Source of the DNA: Cyanobium sp. E1_MAG_00006
GTDB lineage: Bacteria > Cyanobacteriota > Cyanobacteriia > PCC-6307 > Cyanobiaceae
Assembly (NCBI GenBank): GCA_027488975.1
Contig: JAIYAQ010000032.1
Location: 1 to 64,000 of the forward strand
Length of the DNA: 64,000 bases
Direction of reading: 5' to 3'
Made by a program: the position numbers and the translations under genes. Of this stretch, positions 44,670 to 54,019 are shown one piece after another (within the stretch, counting starts at the first letter, position 1; each line of letters starts with the position of its first letter). Under the pieces are notes generated by a model. The model was given only the letters and a program-made list of their open reading frames with translations, searched no databases and was not told where the DNA came from.

Positions 44670-47339
44670 TCAGGCATCGGTAGCCGCGGCGTCCGTGGTG
44701 TCGGTGGGGGCTGCGGTGCCGGCCTCGGCCTCAGCATCGGCATCGGCGTCCTCATCGTCCGGCGCCGGCGGCACCAGCACCACCTCCGTCAGCCGATCAC
44801 CGGCATCGAGCCGTTGCAGACGCACACCCGTGGCCGCCCGCGATTGCTGCGGCACCGCATCGGCCTGCATGCGCACGATCACGCCCCGCTCGCTGACGAG
44901 CAGCAGCTCTTCACCGGATCCGAGCACCTTCAGGCCCACCAGCACGTCGCCATCACGGCGGAACTTCATGCAGCGCAGACCCATACCGGCTCGCTTCTGC
45001 AGGCGGAACTGATCCACCGGCACGCGCTTGCCCAAGCCGCTGGCAGAGGCCACCAGCACCCAGGGGCCCTCACTCACGGCAACTTCGTCCACCTCGCCGT
45101 CGGTCTCAGCCTCGTCGTCACCGGCGGCGGCGCTGCCCTCGACACGGTCGGCCAGCTCCACCGGCAACACATCCATGCTCACCAGCTGATCGCCCGCGCG
45201 CAGGTTCATCGCGCGCACGCCACGGGCCGTGCGACCCAGGGGCCGCAGCTCCTCATCGCTGAGGCGGAAGTGGATCGTCATGCCGTTGCGGGAGCCGATC
45301 AGCACCGAATCGCCCGGCTGCGCCAGCCGCACCCAGGTGAGGGCATCGCCCTCCTCCAGGGAAATGGCGATGAGGCCATTGGAGCGGATGTTGGCAAAGG
45401 CCGAGAGGCGCGTGCGCTTCACGTAGCCGCCGCTGGTAAGCATCACCAGGACGGCATCCTCAGTGAACTCACTCACCGCCAGCAGTGAGGTGATCTGCTC
45501 CTCGCGCGGAATCGGCAGCAGCTGCACGATCGGCGTGCCCTTGGCGGCGCGGCTGCACATCGGCACGCGATAGGCGGGCACGGTGTAAACCACGCCGCGG
45601 TCGGAGAACAGCAGCAGGTTGTCGTGGTCGTTGCAGCTGATGAACAACCGCACGGCCTCTTCGCCCTGACTCTTGGTGCCGGCCTTGCCGCGGGTGCCGC
45701 GGCTGGTGGCCTCGAATTCGCTCACCGGCATCCGCTTGAGGTAGCCGTTCTCGGTGAGCAGCACCACCGAGCGCTCATTGGCGATCAGATCGATGTCCTC
45801 AAGGCCACCCTCGAGATCGAGGATTTCGGTGCGGCGCGGCGAGTCGTAGCGGGAGCGGATGACGGCCAGCTCTTCAGTGATCAGGCCAAACACCCGTTCA
45901 CGGCGGGCAAGGATGTCCTTGTAGTCGGTGATCTTGGCGAGCAGATCCTCGTGCTCGAGGCGGATCTTGTCGGCCTCGAGGGCCGTCAGCCGCCGCAGCT
46001 GCATCTGCAGGATGGCGTCCGCCTGGGCATCACTGAGGCCGAAGCGCTCCATCAGCTCCGCGCGGGCCGAGGCCGTGTCCGCAGCCGCCCTGATCAAAGC
46101 GATGATCGCGTCGAGATTGTCGAGGGCGATCAGCAGGCCGAGCAGGATGTGATCCCGCTCCTCGGCCTTGCGCAGCAGGTAGCGGGTGCGCCGCTCGATT
46201 GTCTCGACGCGGAACTCGAGGAACACCTCGAGCATCTTGCGCAGGGTGAGCAGCACCGGCTCGCCCTTCACCAGCGCCAGCATGTAGGCACTGAAATTGC
46301 TTTGCAGCGGCGTCAGCTTGAACAGATTGTTCAGCACCACCTGCGGATAAGCGTCGCGTCGCAGTTCGATCACGATGCGCATGCCGTCGCGATCGCTCTC
46401 GTCGCGAATGTCGGCGATGCCCTCGAGCTTCTTGTCGTTCACCAGCTCGGCGATGCGCTCGATCAGCGCCGCCTTGTTGGTCTGGTAAGGAAGCTCGGTG
46501 ATGATCACCGCATCGCGATCAGGGCGGCCCTTGGCCTCGATCGTCTCGATTGAAGCCACGCCGCGCATGGTCACCGAGCCGCGACCGGTGGCATACATCT
46601 CGCGGATGCCGCGGCGGCCGAGGATCTGGCCGCCGGTTGGGAAATCGGGGCCTGGGATGATCGCCGTCAGCTGACGGTCCTCAATCTCAGGGTTGGCGAT
46701 CAGCGCCAGCAGGCCATCAATCAGCTCGGTGAGGTTGTGGGGTGGGATGTTGGTGGCCATCCCCACGGCAATGCCGGTGGAGCCGTTCAGCAGCAGCTGC
46801 GGGATGCGCGCCGGCATCACCGTGGGCTCCTGCTGCGAGCCGTCGAAGTTGTCGCTGAAATCGACGGTCTCGCTCTCGATGTCCTCGAGCAGGCTGTCGG
46901 TGGTGAGGGCCTGCAGCCGCGATTCGGTGTACCGCATGGCCGCCGGCGGATCGTTGTCCACCGAGCCGAAGTTGCCGTGCCCGTCGATCAGGGGCATGCG
47001 CATCGAGAAATCCTGCGCCATGCGCACCAGCGCGTCGTAGACCGCCGTGTCGCCGTGGGGGTGGTACTTACCGAGCACCTCGCCCACCACACGGGCGCAC
47101 TTGCGATACGGCCTGTCGCTGGTGAGGCCCAGCTCGTACATCGCATAGAGGATGCGCCGGTGAACCGGCTTGAGACCGTCGCGGGCATCGGGCAGAGCCC
47201 GGCCCACGATCACGCTCATCGCGTACTCCAGATAGGAGCGCGACATCTCGTTGCGCAGGTCAGCCAGGATGATCCGGTCGTCAGATCCGCCTGGGCCGTC
47301 ACCGGGAGTCAGGTCACCGGGGCCGGTTGGATCCGCCAT
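44670..47339 (-). CDS. gyrA: DNA gyrase subunit A
   Basis: An 889-residue subunit that breaks and rejoins DNA in gyrase. The N-terminal part includes [20 protein letters not shown] and the quinolone-determining region with [20 protein letters not shown]. The catalytic Tyr is in [12 protein letters not shown]. The C-terminal beta-pinwheel contains the GyrA-box-like [12 protein letters not shown] (Q-rich variant), which wraps DNA, and an acidic tail ([13 protein letters not shown]). The acidic tail is a frequent modulator of activity. It is divergent from a DUF39 gene with a small inverted repeat between. Confidence 0.97.
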   Translation of the reverse strand: MADPTGPGDLTPGDGPGGSDDRIILADLRNEMSRSYLEYAMSVIVGRALPDARDGLKPVHRRILYAMYELGLTSDRPYRKCARVVGEVLGKYHPHGDTAVYDALVRMAQDFSMRMPLIDGHGNFGSVDNDPPAAMRYTESRLQALTTDSLLEDIESETVDFSDNFDGSQQEPTVMPARIPQLLLNGSTGIAVGMATNIPPHNLTELIDGLLALIANPEIEDRQLTAIIPGPDFPTGGQILGRRGIREMYATGRGSVTMRGVASIETIEAKGRPDRDAVIITELPYQTNKAALIERIAELVNDKKLEGIADIRDESDRDGMRIVIELRRDAYPQVVLNNLFKLTPLQSNFSAYMLALVKGEPVLLTLRKMLEVFLEFRVETIERRTRYLLRKAEERDHILLGLLIALDNLDAIIALIRAAADTASARAELMERFGLSDAQADAILQMQLRRLTALEADKIRLEHEDLLAKITDYKDILARRERVFGLITEELAVIRSRYDSPRRTEILDLEGGLEDIDLIANERSVVLLTENGYLKRMPVSEFEATSRGTRGKAGTKSQGEEAVRLFISCNDHDNLLLFSDRGVVYTVPAYRVPMCSRAAKGTPIVQLLPIPREEQITSLLAVSEFTEDAVLVMLTSGGYVKRTRLSAFANIRSNGLIAISLEEGDALTWVRLAQPGDSVLIGSRNGMTIHFRLSDEELRPLGRTARGVRAMNLRAGDQLVSMDVLPVELADRVEGSAAAGDDEAETDGEVDEVAVSEGPWVLVASASGLGKRVPVDQFRLQKRAGMGLRCMKFRRDGDVLVGLKVLGSGEELLLVSERGVIVRMQADAVPQQSRAATGVRLQRLDAGDRLTEVVLVPPAPDDEDADADAEAEAGTAAPTDTTDAAATDA

Positions 47340-47355
47340 TCACCACCGTTTCGTT

Positions 47356-47377
47356 AGAACCCATTTTATCGGGTTCT
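47356..47377. promoter_or_regulatory. Perfect 7-bp inverted repeat between gyrA and the DUF39 gene
   Basis: AGAACCC (47356-47362) and GGGTTCT (47371-47377) flank the AT-rich spacer ATTTTATC. The repeat lies in the 44-bp gap between the divergent starts (47339 and 47384). It is very well placed to act as an operator or supercoiling-responsive promoter element for both genes. The spacer resembles a -10 region. Confidence 0.5.
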
Positions 47378-47383
47378 CGGCCA

Positions 47384-48541
47384 GTGTCTTCCGCATCGCT
47401 CCGCTCCGAGGCCGGACGCTGCCCCAGCCGCAGCGAAGGGCAACTGCTGAAGCGACAGCAGCAAGGCGATCTACAGGTGCGCAGCGCCGCCGATTTTCGC
47501 GCCCTGGTGGCGGCGCAGGGGCTGGCGGAGGCCTACCGCCACACCGATGTGGTGGTGGCAGCCAACGCCGAATTCACCGACCAGGCCAGCCTGCTGCTGC
47601 ATCTCGGGCCGAGTGATCCGCCGATCCGCGTGCGCCGGTTCCGCCTGGGAACCGCCGAGGGCAGCGGCGGCCATGGCAACACCGATCTGGTGGTGCCGAT
47701 CGGCCAGGGAGGTGCCGAGGCACTGGCCACCCTTCTCGCAGGCGAGACCCTATCCCTGAGCCTCAGCGGCGAGGCCACCGGCCAGCAACCGCGCCAGGAG
47801 CTGGAAACCCGGCTGAACCTGGCGGACATCGGCGCCGGAAGGCTGCTGCTGCACCGCGGCATCACGGAGAACGGCGTGGTCGCGCTGAACAGCCGCGAGG
47901 GCACCATCGCCACCCCCTGGGGACCGGTGCTGGGACCCATGACCACGGCGCTCTACAGCTGCGGCGGCGCCGGCAGCATCGGACTCACCATGCCGGGGCT
48001 CTCCCTGCTGGGGACGGGATCACCCCTGCTGGTGGCCGGTGCCATCGGCCAGGTGAGCGGCGCCGGCAGCGGCCATAACCCCCAGGCCCGGCGGCAGGTC
48101 AGCGGTCATGCCCTCAGCCCCGGGGCCTGTGCCGCCGTGGAGGTGGATCTCCACAGCCTCGATCACCGCTGGCTGCGGGCCACCAGGCTCGAGGGAGGGG
48201 GCAGCGGACTGCTGGTGGCGATCGCGGCACCCGTTCCCCTGATCAACGGCACGGTGGCGCTTCAGGCCGCCTGCGGCGATGACGCGCTTGAGGCACCGGT
48301 GCTGGATTTCGGCATTCCCCGGCGCGTGCGGCCCAGCTACGGCAGCGTCACCTACGCCCAGCTCCACAGCGGCAGCCTGCATCTGCGGGGGCATCGGCTC
48401 ACCTGCGCCCCGGCCCACAGCCCCCGGCTCACGGCGGAGATCGGCGAGTGCCTGGCTGAGCGGCTGCGACAGGGCACCTTTCCGCTGCGGCTGCCACTGC
48501 AGCCGCTGCCCCAGCGCACGGCCCTGTTACCGCTGGAATGA
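47384..48541 (+). CDS. DUF39 (COG1900) homocysteine-biosynthesis-type protein
   Basis: About 385 residues from the GTG at 47384. The opening RSEGQLLKRQQQGDLQVRSA, the LLHLGPSDPPIRVRRFRLG block, VALNSREGTIATPWGPVLG, the Cys-containing ALYSCGGAGSIG (Cys about 183) and VAGAIGQVSGAGSGHNPQARR all align by eye with DUF39 proteins. In methanogens these make homocysteine from aspartate semialdehyde and sulfide. The cysteine usually found before the SDPP block is missing here. It lacks CBS and ferredoxin domains. Reading frame and divergence from gyrA support coding. Confidence 0.75.
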   Translation: MSSASLRSEAGRCPSRSEGQLLKRQQQGDLQVRSAADFRALVAAQGLAEAYRHTDVVVAANAEFTDQASLLLHLGPSDPPIRVRRFRLGTAEGSGGHGNTDLVVPIGQGGAEALATLLAGETLSLSLSGEATGQQPRQELETRLNLADIGAGRLLLHRGITENGVVALNSREGTIATPWGPVLGPMTTALYSCGGAGSIGLTMPGLSLLGTGSPLLVAGAIGQVSGAGSGHNPQARRQVSGHALSPGACAAVEVDLHSLDHRWLRATRLEGGGSGLLVAIAAPVPLINGTVALQAACGDDALEAPVLDFGIPRRVRPSYGSVTYAQLHSGSLHLRGHRLTCAPAHSPRLTAEIGECLAERLRQGTFPLRLPLQPLPQRTALLPLE

Positions 48542-48595
48542 ACACCCCGGCAAATCGCCTTAAGCTCCCGGTTCGATTGCCGCCTCCACGGATCC

Positions 48596-49342
48596 ATGGC
48601 TGACGTTGCCGCCCCCACGCCGGACAACGACCAGCAGCCTCCGCAGCAGCCGCAGACCGCCGCTGGTGCCAGCCTGAGCGAGGCGCCCGCCGAGGCTGTG
48701 GCGGCTGCTGCCGAGGCTGCCGAGGTGAGGGCTGCCGAAGAGGTTGAGGCTGCCGAAACCGTTTCGGAGACCGCTGCTCAAGCAGTGGAGCCGACCGAGG
48801 AACCGACCGAAGTGGCACCAACCCAGGCGGCACCAGTCGAGGCGGCACCGGTCCAGGAGGAAGCCGTCGTGACGGCGGCAGCGCCCAATGAGCCTGAACC
48901 CGTTGCGGCCGGCGTCGTTCCCGCAGAACCCGTCATCACGCCAAGCGAGGCACCGCTCGCCATGCCCAGCGTGGCCAGCACGATCGAGGTTCCGGCCAGC
49001 GCCCCCGGCGGCCAGACCTCGGGCGAGGGAGGCGAGTGGGAGCTGCTGGTGGAGAAGCTGCGCCAGTGGATCGGCAGCGGCCAGCTGCAGGAGCAGTGGC
49101 AGGCCTCACGCACGCCCCTGAGCCTGCTGGCGGGTCTGATTGCCCTGCTGCTGGTGCTGCGCCTCTACGGCGCCCTGCTGGCGGTGATCGACAGCCTGCC
49201 CCTGCTACCAGGCCTGCTGGAGCTGGCCGGACTGATCGCCGTGGTGCAGTTCAGCCTCAGCCGACTGGTGCGCAGCGAGGAGCGCCGCAGCCTGATCCAG
49301 TCCCTGCAGCAACGCTGGAAGTCGTTCCGCGGGCAGGGCTGA
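48596..49342 (+). CDS. CURT/CAAD-domain thylakoid membrane protein
   Basis: A 248-residue protein. The first 140 residues are a long disordered Ala/Glu/Pro-rich acidic region. The C-terminal CAAD domain has an amphipathic helix (WELLVEKLRQWIGSGQLQEQW), two transmembrane helices (PLSLLAGLIALLLVLRLYGALLAV, PLLPGLLELAGLIAVVQFSLS) and a basic helix. This is the cyanobacterial CAAD/CURT1 domain, which curves thylakoid margins. The acidic low-complexity N-terminus is much longer than in typical CurT. Confidence 0.85.
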   Translation: MADVAAPTPDNDQQPPQQPQTAAGASLSEAPAEAVAAAAEAAEVRAAEEVEAAETVSETAAQAVEPTEEPTEVAPTQAAPVEAAPVQEEAVVTAAAPNEPEPVAAGVVPAEPVITPSEAPLAMPSVASTIEVPASAPGGQTSGEGGEWELLVEKLRQWIGSGQLQEQWQASRTPLSLLAGLIALLLVLRLYGALLAVIDSLPLLPGLLELAGLIAVVQFSLSRLVRSEERRSLIQSLQQRWKSFRGQG

Positions 49343-49411
49343 AGGGCTCAATCCCGCGGGGAGCATCGCCGGGCAGGTTGATAGCTTGGCGCGATTGCGT
49401 CATGGTTTTCG

Positions 49412-50575
49412 GTGGACATTCAGCTCGGCCGCTCCCGCACCGTTCGCCGCGCCTACGGCATCGATGAGATCGCCCTGGTTCCCGGTGGACGCACGGTTGA
49501 TCCGGCTGTCACCGACAGCAGCTGGACCCTGGGCGGCATCAGCCGCGAGATCCCGATCATCGCCAGCGCCATGGACGGCGTTGTGGATGTGGGCATGTGC
49601 GTGGAGCTATGCAAACAAGGCGCTCTGGGGGTACTGAACCTCGAGGGCGTTCAATGCCGCTACGACGACCCCAACCCTGCACTGGATCGCATCGCAGCGG
49701 TTGGCAAGGAGGAGTTCGTGCCATTGATGCAGGAGCTCTACAGCCAACCGGTGCGTGAAGACCTGATCCGCAGGCGCATCGCCGAGATCAAGGAGCGCGG
49801 TGGCATCGCCGCGGTGAGCGCTACGCCGGTGGCAGCGCTGAAGTTCGGCACCGCCATCGCCGAAGCCGGTGCCGACCTGTTCTTCGTGCAGGCCACCGTG
49901 GTCAGCACCGAGCACATCGGTCCCGAGGGCCAGATAAGCCTGGATCTTGAAGCCCTCTGCCGAGACTTCGGCGTGCCGGTGATCATCGGCAACTGCGTCA
50001 CCTACGAGGTGGCCCTCAAGCTGATGCGCGCCGGTGCCGCCGGCGTGATGGTGGGCATCGGTCCTGGGGCCGCCTGCACCAGCCGCGGCGTGCTCGGCAT
50101 CGGCATCCCCCAGGCCACGTCCGTAGCCGACTGCGCAGCTGCCCGCGATGACTATTTCAGCGAGAGCGGCCGCTACGTGCCGATCGTCGCCGATGGCGGC
50201 ATCGTCACCGGCGGTGACATCTGCAAGTGCCTGGCCTGCGGCGCCGACGCCGTGATGATCGGCTCGCCGATCGCCCGCGCGGCCGAGGCCCCCGGCCGTG
50301 GCTTCCACTGGGGCATGGCCACCCCGAGCCCGGTGCTGCCTCGCGGTACCCGCATCAAGGTGGGCACCACCGGCAGCCTGGAGAAGATCCTGCGCGGCCC
50401 CGCGTCTCTGGACGACGGAACCCAGAACCTGCTGGGCTGCATCCGCACCTCGATGGGCACCCTGGGTGCCCGCACCCTCAGGGAGATGCAGCAGGTGGAA
50501 GTGGTGGTGGCGCCGTCCCTGCTCACCGAAGGCAAGGTTTACCAGAAAGCTCAGCAACTCGGCATGGGCAAGTGA
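49412..50575 (+). CDS. guaB3: GuaB3 family IMP dehydrogenase-like protein
   Basis: A 387-residue TIM-barrel protein from a GTG. It is of the IMPDH/GMPR superfamily without the CBS module, the GuaB3 form found in cyanobacteria and actinobacteria. The nicotinamide and IMP site residues are in IIASAMDGVVDVGMC, MVGIGPGAACTSRGVLGIGIPQ (catalytic Cys) and PIVADGGIVTGGDICKCLACGADAVMIG. The loop PGRGFHWGMATPSPVLPRG is GuaB3-specific. It is thought to convert IMP to XMP or interconvert purine nucleotides. Confidence 0.93.
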   Translation: MDIQLGRSRTVRRAYGIDEIALVPGGRTVDPAVTDSSWTLGGISREIPIIASAMDGVVDVGMCVELCKQGALGVLNLEGVQCRYDDPNPALDRIAAVGKEEFVPLMQELYSQPVREDLIRRRIAEIKERGGIAAVSATPVAALKFGTAIAEAGADLFFVQATVVSTEHIGPEGQISLDLEALCRDFGVPVIIGNCVTYEVALKLMRAGAAGVMVGIGPGAACTSRGVLGIGIPQATSVADCAAARDDYFSESGRYVPIVADGGIVTGGDICKCLACGADAVMIGSPIARAAEAPGRGFHWGMATPSPVLPRGTRIKVGTTGSLEKILRGPASLDDGTQNLLGCIRTSMGTLGARTLREMQQVEVVVAPSLLTEGKVYQKAQQLGMGK

Positions 50576-50773
50576 GGGCGCGGCGTTAGCCTCCGCATGT
50601 GCGGGCTTCGGCCCACACACTCCTCACACCCCCCGGCCCGGCGCGTCCGGGCTTTCTGTCATCTCCCCCGGCGGCAGCCAGCTCAGCCAGCACAGTCCGT
50701 TAACGAGTCCGCTTCAACTGGCTGCAAGCTGGAAACTGGTTGCTAGATTCCGAAAACACTGTTCCCTCCTCGG
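50576..50773 (+). other. guaB3-trxA gap with two hairpins
   Basis: Two hairpins follow guaB3. One at 50599-50620 has a TTCG tetraloop and GGGC/GCCC core with TGTG/CACA arms. The second (50636-50652, GCCCGG/CCGGGC) is followed by TTTCT and is a weak intrinsic terminator. The AT-richer segment just before trxA (about 50740-50770, with GCTAGATT) is the likely trxA promoter region. Confidence 0.45.
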
Positions 50774-51097
50774 ATGTCCAGCGCCGCTGCCGTCACCGAC
50801 GCTTCCTTCGAGCAAGATGTGCTCAAGAGTGATGTGCCCGTGCTGGTTGATTTCTGGGCGCCCTGGTGCGGCCCCTGCCGCATGGTCGCGCCGATCGTCG
50901 ATGAAATTGCCAAGGAATTCGAGGGCAAGATCAAAGTCTTCAAGCTGAACACCGACGAAAACCCCAACGTTGCCAGCCAATACGGCATCCGCAGCATCCC
51001 CACGCTGATGGTCTTCAAGGACGGCCAGAAAGTGGACACCGTGGTCGGCGCCGTGCCCAAGACCACCCTTTCCGGCACGATCACTAAGTACCTCTGA
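50774..51097 (+). CDS. trxA: Thioredoxin
   Basis: A 107-residue m-type thioredoxin that reduces disulfides in light-regulated enzymes. The active site is WCGPC in [19 protein letters not shown]. Other conserved parts are [25 protein letters not shown], with the cis-Pro, and [11 protein letters not shown]. It can act on targets such as G6PDH/OpcA, encoded in this window. Length is typical. Confidence 0.97.
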   Translation: MSSAAAVTDASFEQDVLKSDVPVLVDFWAPWCGPCRMVAPIVDEIAKEFEGKIKVFKLNTDENPNVASQYGIRSIPTLMVFKDGQKVDTVVGAVPKTTLSGTITKYL

Positions 51098-51122
51098 ATC
51101 GCAGAGCCTGAGGTCGGCGCCG

Positions 51123-52175
51123 ATGGAGCAGAGCCCGCTGCAGGCCCTGGAAACCCAGCTGCAGGATCACCCACAGCGGCGCTCCATCGAACGCAGCATC
51201 GTCACCCTGCTGGAGATCGCTCGCAACAGCCGCGACAGTGATGACTGGCGGCTGATAAGCGGCGCCCTCGCCGACATCCGCGACGGCTTCCAGGTGTTCG
51301 CACCGCACCGACTCACCAGAAAGGTGACGGTGTTTGGCTCGGCTCGCACCCAGCCCGATGAGCCCGCCTACAGGCTGGCCCAGGCCCTGGCGGTGGAGGC
51401 CGTCGCGCGGGGCTTTGAGGTCATGACCGGTGCCGGCGGCGGCATCATGGAGGCCGCCAACAGCGGTGCCGGCTGCGAGAAGAGCATCGGCCTGAACGTG
51501 GAGCTGCCGTTCGAACAGCACGCCAACCGCTATGTGAGCGGCTGCGAGGGGCGACTGCTGCACTTCCGCTACTTCTTCACCCGCAAGCTGTTCTTCCTGC
51601 GCGAAAGCGACGCTCTTGTGGTGCTGCCCGGCGGCTTCGGCACCTTCGATGAGCTGTTCGAATCCCTCACCCTGATCCAGACCGGCCGCACCCCACCGAT
51701 CCCGCTGGTGATGCTGGCCCCGGATGGCGACGACTTCTGGCCCGCCTGGCTGCACGACATTCAGAGAGATCTGGCGAGTCGCGGTCTGATCTCCGCCGAG
51801 GACACCTCCCTGCTCAAGCAGGCCCGCAGTGCCGCCGAGGCCATGGATCAGATCAGCCGCTTCTATCGGGTCTTCCACACCTCGCAATTCCAGGAGGATG
51901 TGCTGGAGCTGCTGCTGCATGTGGCCCTGCTGGCCGAGCTGGTGAGCGAGCTCAACCACGACTTCGACGCCCTGGTGGACGAGGGAAGCATCAGCCAGGG
52001 CGAGAGCTGCGACAGCCACGGCATCCTGCGGCCCTGCCTGCGTTTCCACATCGACCGTCGGCGCATCGGCCTGCTGTATCAGCTGATCGATCGTCTCAAC
52101 GACCTGCCGCTGCCGAACGAACCTGCGATCGAGCAACCTGGCCAGCGACGCTGCCTCGTTCCGCCCTGCCCATGA
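51123..52175 (+). CDS. LOG family protein (cytokinin riboside 5'-monophosphate phosphoribohydrolase-like)
   Basis: A 350-residue protein. The central Rossmann-like LOG domain has VTVFGSARTQPDEPAY, EVMTGAGGGIMEAANSGA, HFRYFFTRKLFFLRESDALV and the PGGFGTFDELFE nucleotide motif. LOG enzymes release nucleobases from nucleoside monophosphates. The protein is longer than plant LOG by an N-terminal helical part and a C-terminal 110-residue helical extension, as in a group of bacterial type II LOGs. It overlaps hisH (ATGA). Confidence 0.88.
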   Translation: MEQSPLQALETQLQDHPQRRSIERSIVTLLEIARNSRDSDDWRLISGALADIRDGFQVFAPHRLTRKVTVFGSARTQPDEPAYRLAQALAVEAVARGFEVMTGAGGGIMEAANSGAGCEKSIGLNVELPFEQHANRYVSGCEGRLLHFRYFFTRKLFFLRESDALVVLPGGFGTFDELFESLTLIQTGRTPPIPLVMLAPDGDDFWPAWLHDIQRDLASRGLISAEDTSLLKQARSAAEAMDQISRFYRVFHTSQFQEDVLELLLHVALLAELVSELNHDFDALVDEGSISQGESCDSHGILRPCLRFHIDRRRIGLLYQLIDRLNDLPLPNEPAIEQPGQRRCLVPPCP

Positions 52176-52795
52176 CGCGCATCGGCCTGATCGACTACGG
52201 CATGGGCAATCTGCACTCCGTGCAGCGGGCCTTCGAGCGCCTCGGTGCCGAGGTTGTGGCGGTGCACAGTCCGGCGGCGATGGAGCAGTGCCAGGCCCTG
52301 GTGCTGCCGGGGGTGGGCGCCTTCGATCCCGCCATGGAGCGCCTGCATCAGTCCGGCATGGTGCCGGCGATCAAGCACTGGTGCGCCGCCGAGCGACCAC
52401 TGCTGGGCATCTGCCTGGGGCTGCAACTGCTGTTTGAGAGCAGCGATGAAGGCAGGGCCCGCGGCCTTGGCCTGATCGCCGGCCATGTGGCCGCGCTGCC
52501 GCGCTGCCAGGGCCTGCCGATTCCGCACATGGGCTGGGAGCCGCTGCGCCCAGCCCAGCCCAGCCCCTTGCTACCGGCCGACACCCCGGAAGCCTGGATG
52601 TACTTCGTGCACTCCTTCGCCGCCGAACCCCGCGATCCGGCCTGCGTGACTGCCCGGGTGGGTTTCGGCAGCAGCGTCGTCACGGCAGCGGTCTGGCAGG
52701 GCGCACTCGCGGCCTGCCAGTTCCATCCGGAGAAATCCAGCCTGGCGGGGGCGCAGCTGCTGCAGCGCTGGTTGGCCTGGGTGCAGGAGGCCTGA
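52172..52795 (+). CDS. hisH: Imidazole glycerol phosphate synthase glutaminase subunit
   Basis: A 207-residue glutaminase that feeds ammonia to HisF. It begins RIGLIDYGMGNLHSVQRAF. The nucleophile Cys is in LGICLGLQLLFESSDEG, the His/Glu pair in CQFHPEKSSLAG, and the oxyanion loop in LVLPGVGAFD. It is tightly joined to the genes on both sides (ATGA with log, TGATG with rsmD). hisF is not in the window. Length is normal. Confidence 0.97.
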   Translation: MTRIGLIDYGMGNLHSVQRAFERLGAEVVAVHSPAAMEQCQALVLPGVGAFDPAMERLHQSGMVPAIKHWCAAERPLLGICLGLQLLFESSDEGRARGLGLIAGHVAALPRCQGLPIPHMGWEPLRPAQPSPLLPADTPEAWMYFVHSFAAEPRDPACVTARVGFGSSVVTAAVWQGALAACQFHPEKSSLAGAQLLQRWLAWVQEA

Positions 52796-53406
52796 TGGCC
52801 CTGCGCCTCAGCGGCGGCCGCAAGCTGCAGAGCCCACCGGGAGACACTGCGCGCCCCACCCCTTCACGGGTGCGACTGGCGGTAATGAACATGCTGAGCG
52901 CCGAGCTGCCGGGGGCGCGCTGGCTGGACCTGTGCTGCGGCAGCGGCGTGATGGGCTGCGAAGCGCTGCAGCGCGGCGCCGTGGAGGTGGTGGCAGTGGA
53001 TCAGGACCGCCGCATGGCAGGCACGGCCCGCAGCAATCTCGAGCTGGTGGCAGCAGCCCAGACCCCACCTGCCCGGGTGACCGTGGTGAGCCTGGAGGTG
53101 CTGCGCTGGCTGAAGCAGGTCCCCTGTGCGGGCTCATCCAGCAACACAGTGGCTGACGCTGCGGGTTTTGACCTGATCTATGCCGATCCCCCCTATGCAG
53201 CTGGGCTCTACGGGGCGATCGCCAAGGCCGTGGCCGAGCGGGGTTGGCTGAAAAGCACTGGAGTTCTCCTGCTCGAGTGTGGCTCGGGAAATGTGCCTGA
53301 AGAACCGCCGGGCTGGAGGCTGGTCAAAGAGCGCCGATACGGCAGCAGCACCGTGTTGATGCTGCAGCAGTCGAGCGACGCTGATGAGCAGCCGACAAGG
53401 CGGTGA
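52795..53406 (+). CDS. rsmD: 16S rRNA (guanine966-N2)-methyltransferase
   Basis: A 203-residue class I SAM methyltransferase that modifies G966 of 16S rRNA. The N-terminal RLSGGRKLQSPPGDTARPT and RPTPSRVRLAVMNML are characteristic of RsmD. The SAM site is ARWLDLCCGSGVMGCEALQRGA. The catalytic motif is DLIYADPPYAAGLY (DPPY). The C-terminal tail is a little longer than in E. coli. It overlaps hisH by one codon edge and lies 9 bp from convergent petG. Confidence 0.93.
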   Translation: MALRLSGGRKLQSPPGDTARPTPSRVRLAVMNMLSAELPGARWLDLCCGSGVMGCEALQRGAVEVVAVDQDRRMAGTARSNLELVAAAQTPPARVTVVSLEVLRWLKQVPCAGSSSNTVADAAGFDLIYADPPYAAGLYGAIAKAVAERGWLKSTGVLLLECGSGNVPEEPPGWRLVKERRYGSSTVLMLQQSSDADEQPTRR

Positions 53407-53415
53407 GGCTGAGGA

Positions 53416-53529
53416 TCAGCCGCCCAGGGCGCTGCCGCGGCGGTACTGATTCCAGGCGGCCACGAACAGGCCCACCAGCGTCACGGGGATCAGACCGAGC
53501 ACGATGCCGCAGAGCAGGGGTTCGATCAT
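53416..53529 (-). CDS. petG: Cytochrome b6f complex subunit PetG
   Basis: A 37-residue subunit of the cytochrome b6f complex in the thylakoid membrane. The sequence starts [20 protein letters not shown] and continues [17 protein letters not shown], matching PetG over its full length with one transmembrane helix. The reading frame continues upstream, but the ATG at 53529 is the family start. It is divergent from cytM, so the two electron-transfer genes share a promoter region of about 76 bp. Confidence 0.95.
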   Translation of the reverse strand: MIEPLLCGIVLGLIPVTLVGLFVAAWNQYRRGSALGG

Positions 53530-53605
53530 GGTCCGATTGCAACCGAAAGTCGTTGCACAATTCTCCCACGACCCTGGTGGGGACTGTGACCGTCCTGCAA
53601 CAACT

Positions 53606-54019
53606 GTGAGCGCCGAAACCGTGAGCGTCGATGTGAGCGCACCAGCCGGCGACGAGACCGCCCCCCGCAGCCGCGGGCTGATCCCGGCCCTGGCACTGCT
53701 GGCGGCCATCTGCCTGACCCTGCTGGCCCTGCTGGTGGTGCTGCCGGCCGTGCGCAGCGACCCCTACAGCCGCAGCGCTCTGCAGCTGAGTGGCAGCCAG
53801 GAGCGGGGCGAACAGCTGTTCCTGATCAACTGCGCCGGCTGCCATGGCATCGCTGCCCAGGGGCTGGTGGGGCCCAACCTGCACGGGGTCCAGACCCGCA
53901 AGAGCGACCGCCAGCTGATCCAGCAGGTGGTGAGCGGCCGCACGCCGCCGATGCCGCGGTTCCAGCCCGAACCCCAGGCCATGGCAGATCTGCTGGCCTA
54001 CCTGCACACGCTCACGTGA
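53606..54019 (+). CDS. cytM: Cytochrome cM
   Basis: About 137 residues from a GTG at 53606; GTG codons at 53621 and 53633 are alternatives. An uncleaved N-terminal membrane anchor ([21 protein letters not shown]) is followed by a single c-type heme site CAGCH in [20 protein letters not shown]. The axial Met is in [20 protein letters not shown]. The sequence and size match the cyanobacterial cytochrome cM family, which suppresses photosynthesis in heterotrophic conditions and is stress-regulated. It overlaps the next gene (GTGA). Confidence 0.85.
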   Translation: MSAETVSVDVSAPAGDETAPRSRGLIPALALLAAICLTLLALLVVLPAVRSDPYSRSALQLSGSQERGEQLFLINCAGCHGIAAQGLVGPNLHGVQTRKSDRQLIQQVVSGRTPPMPRFQPEPQAMADLLAYLHTLT

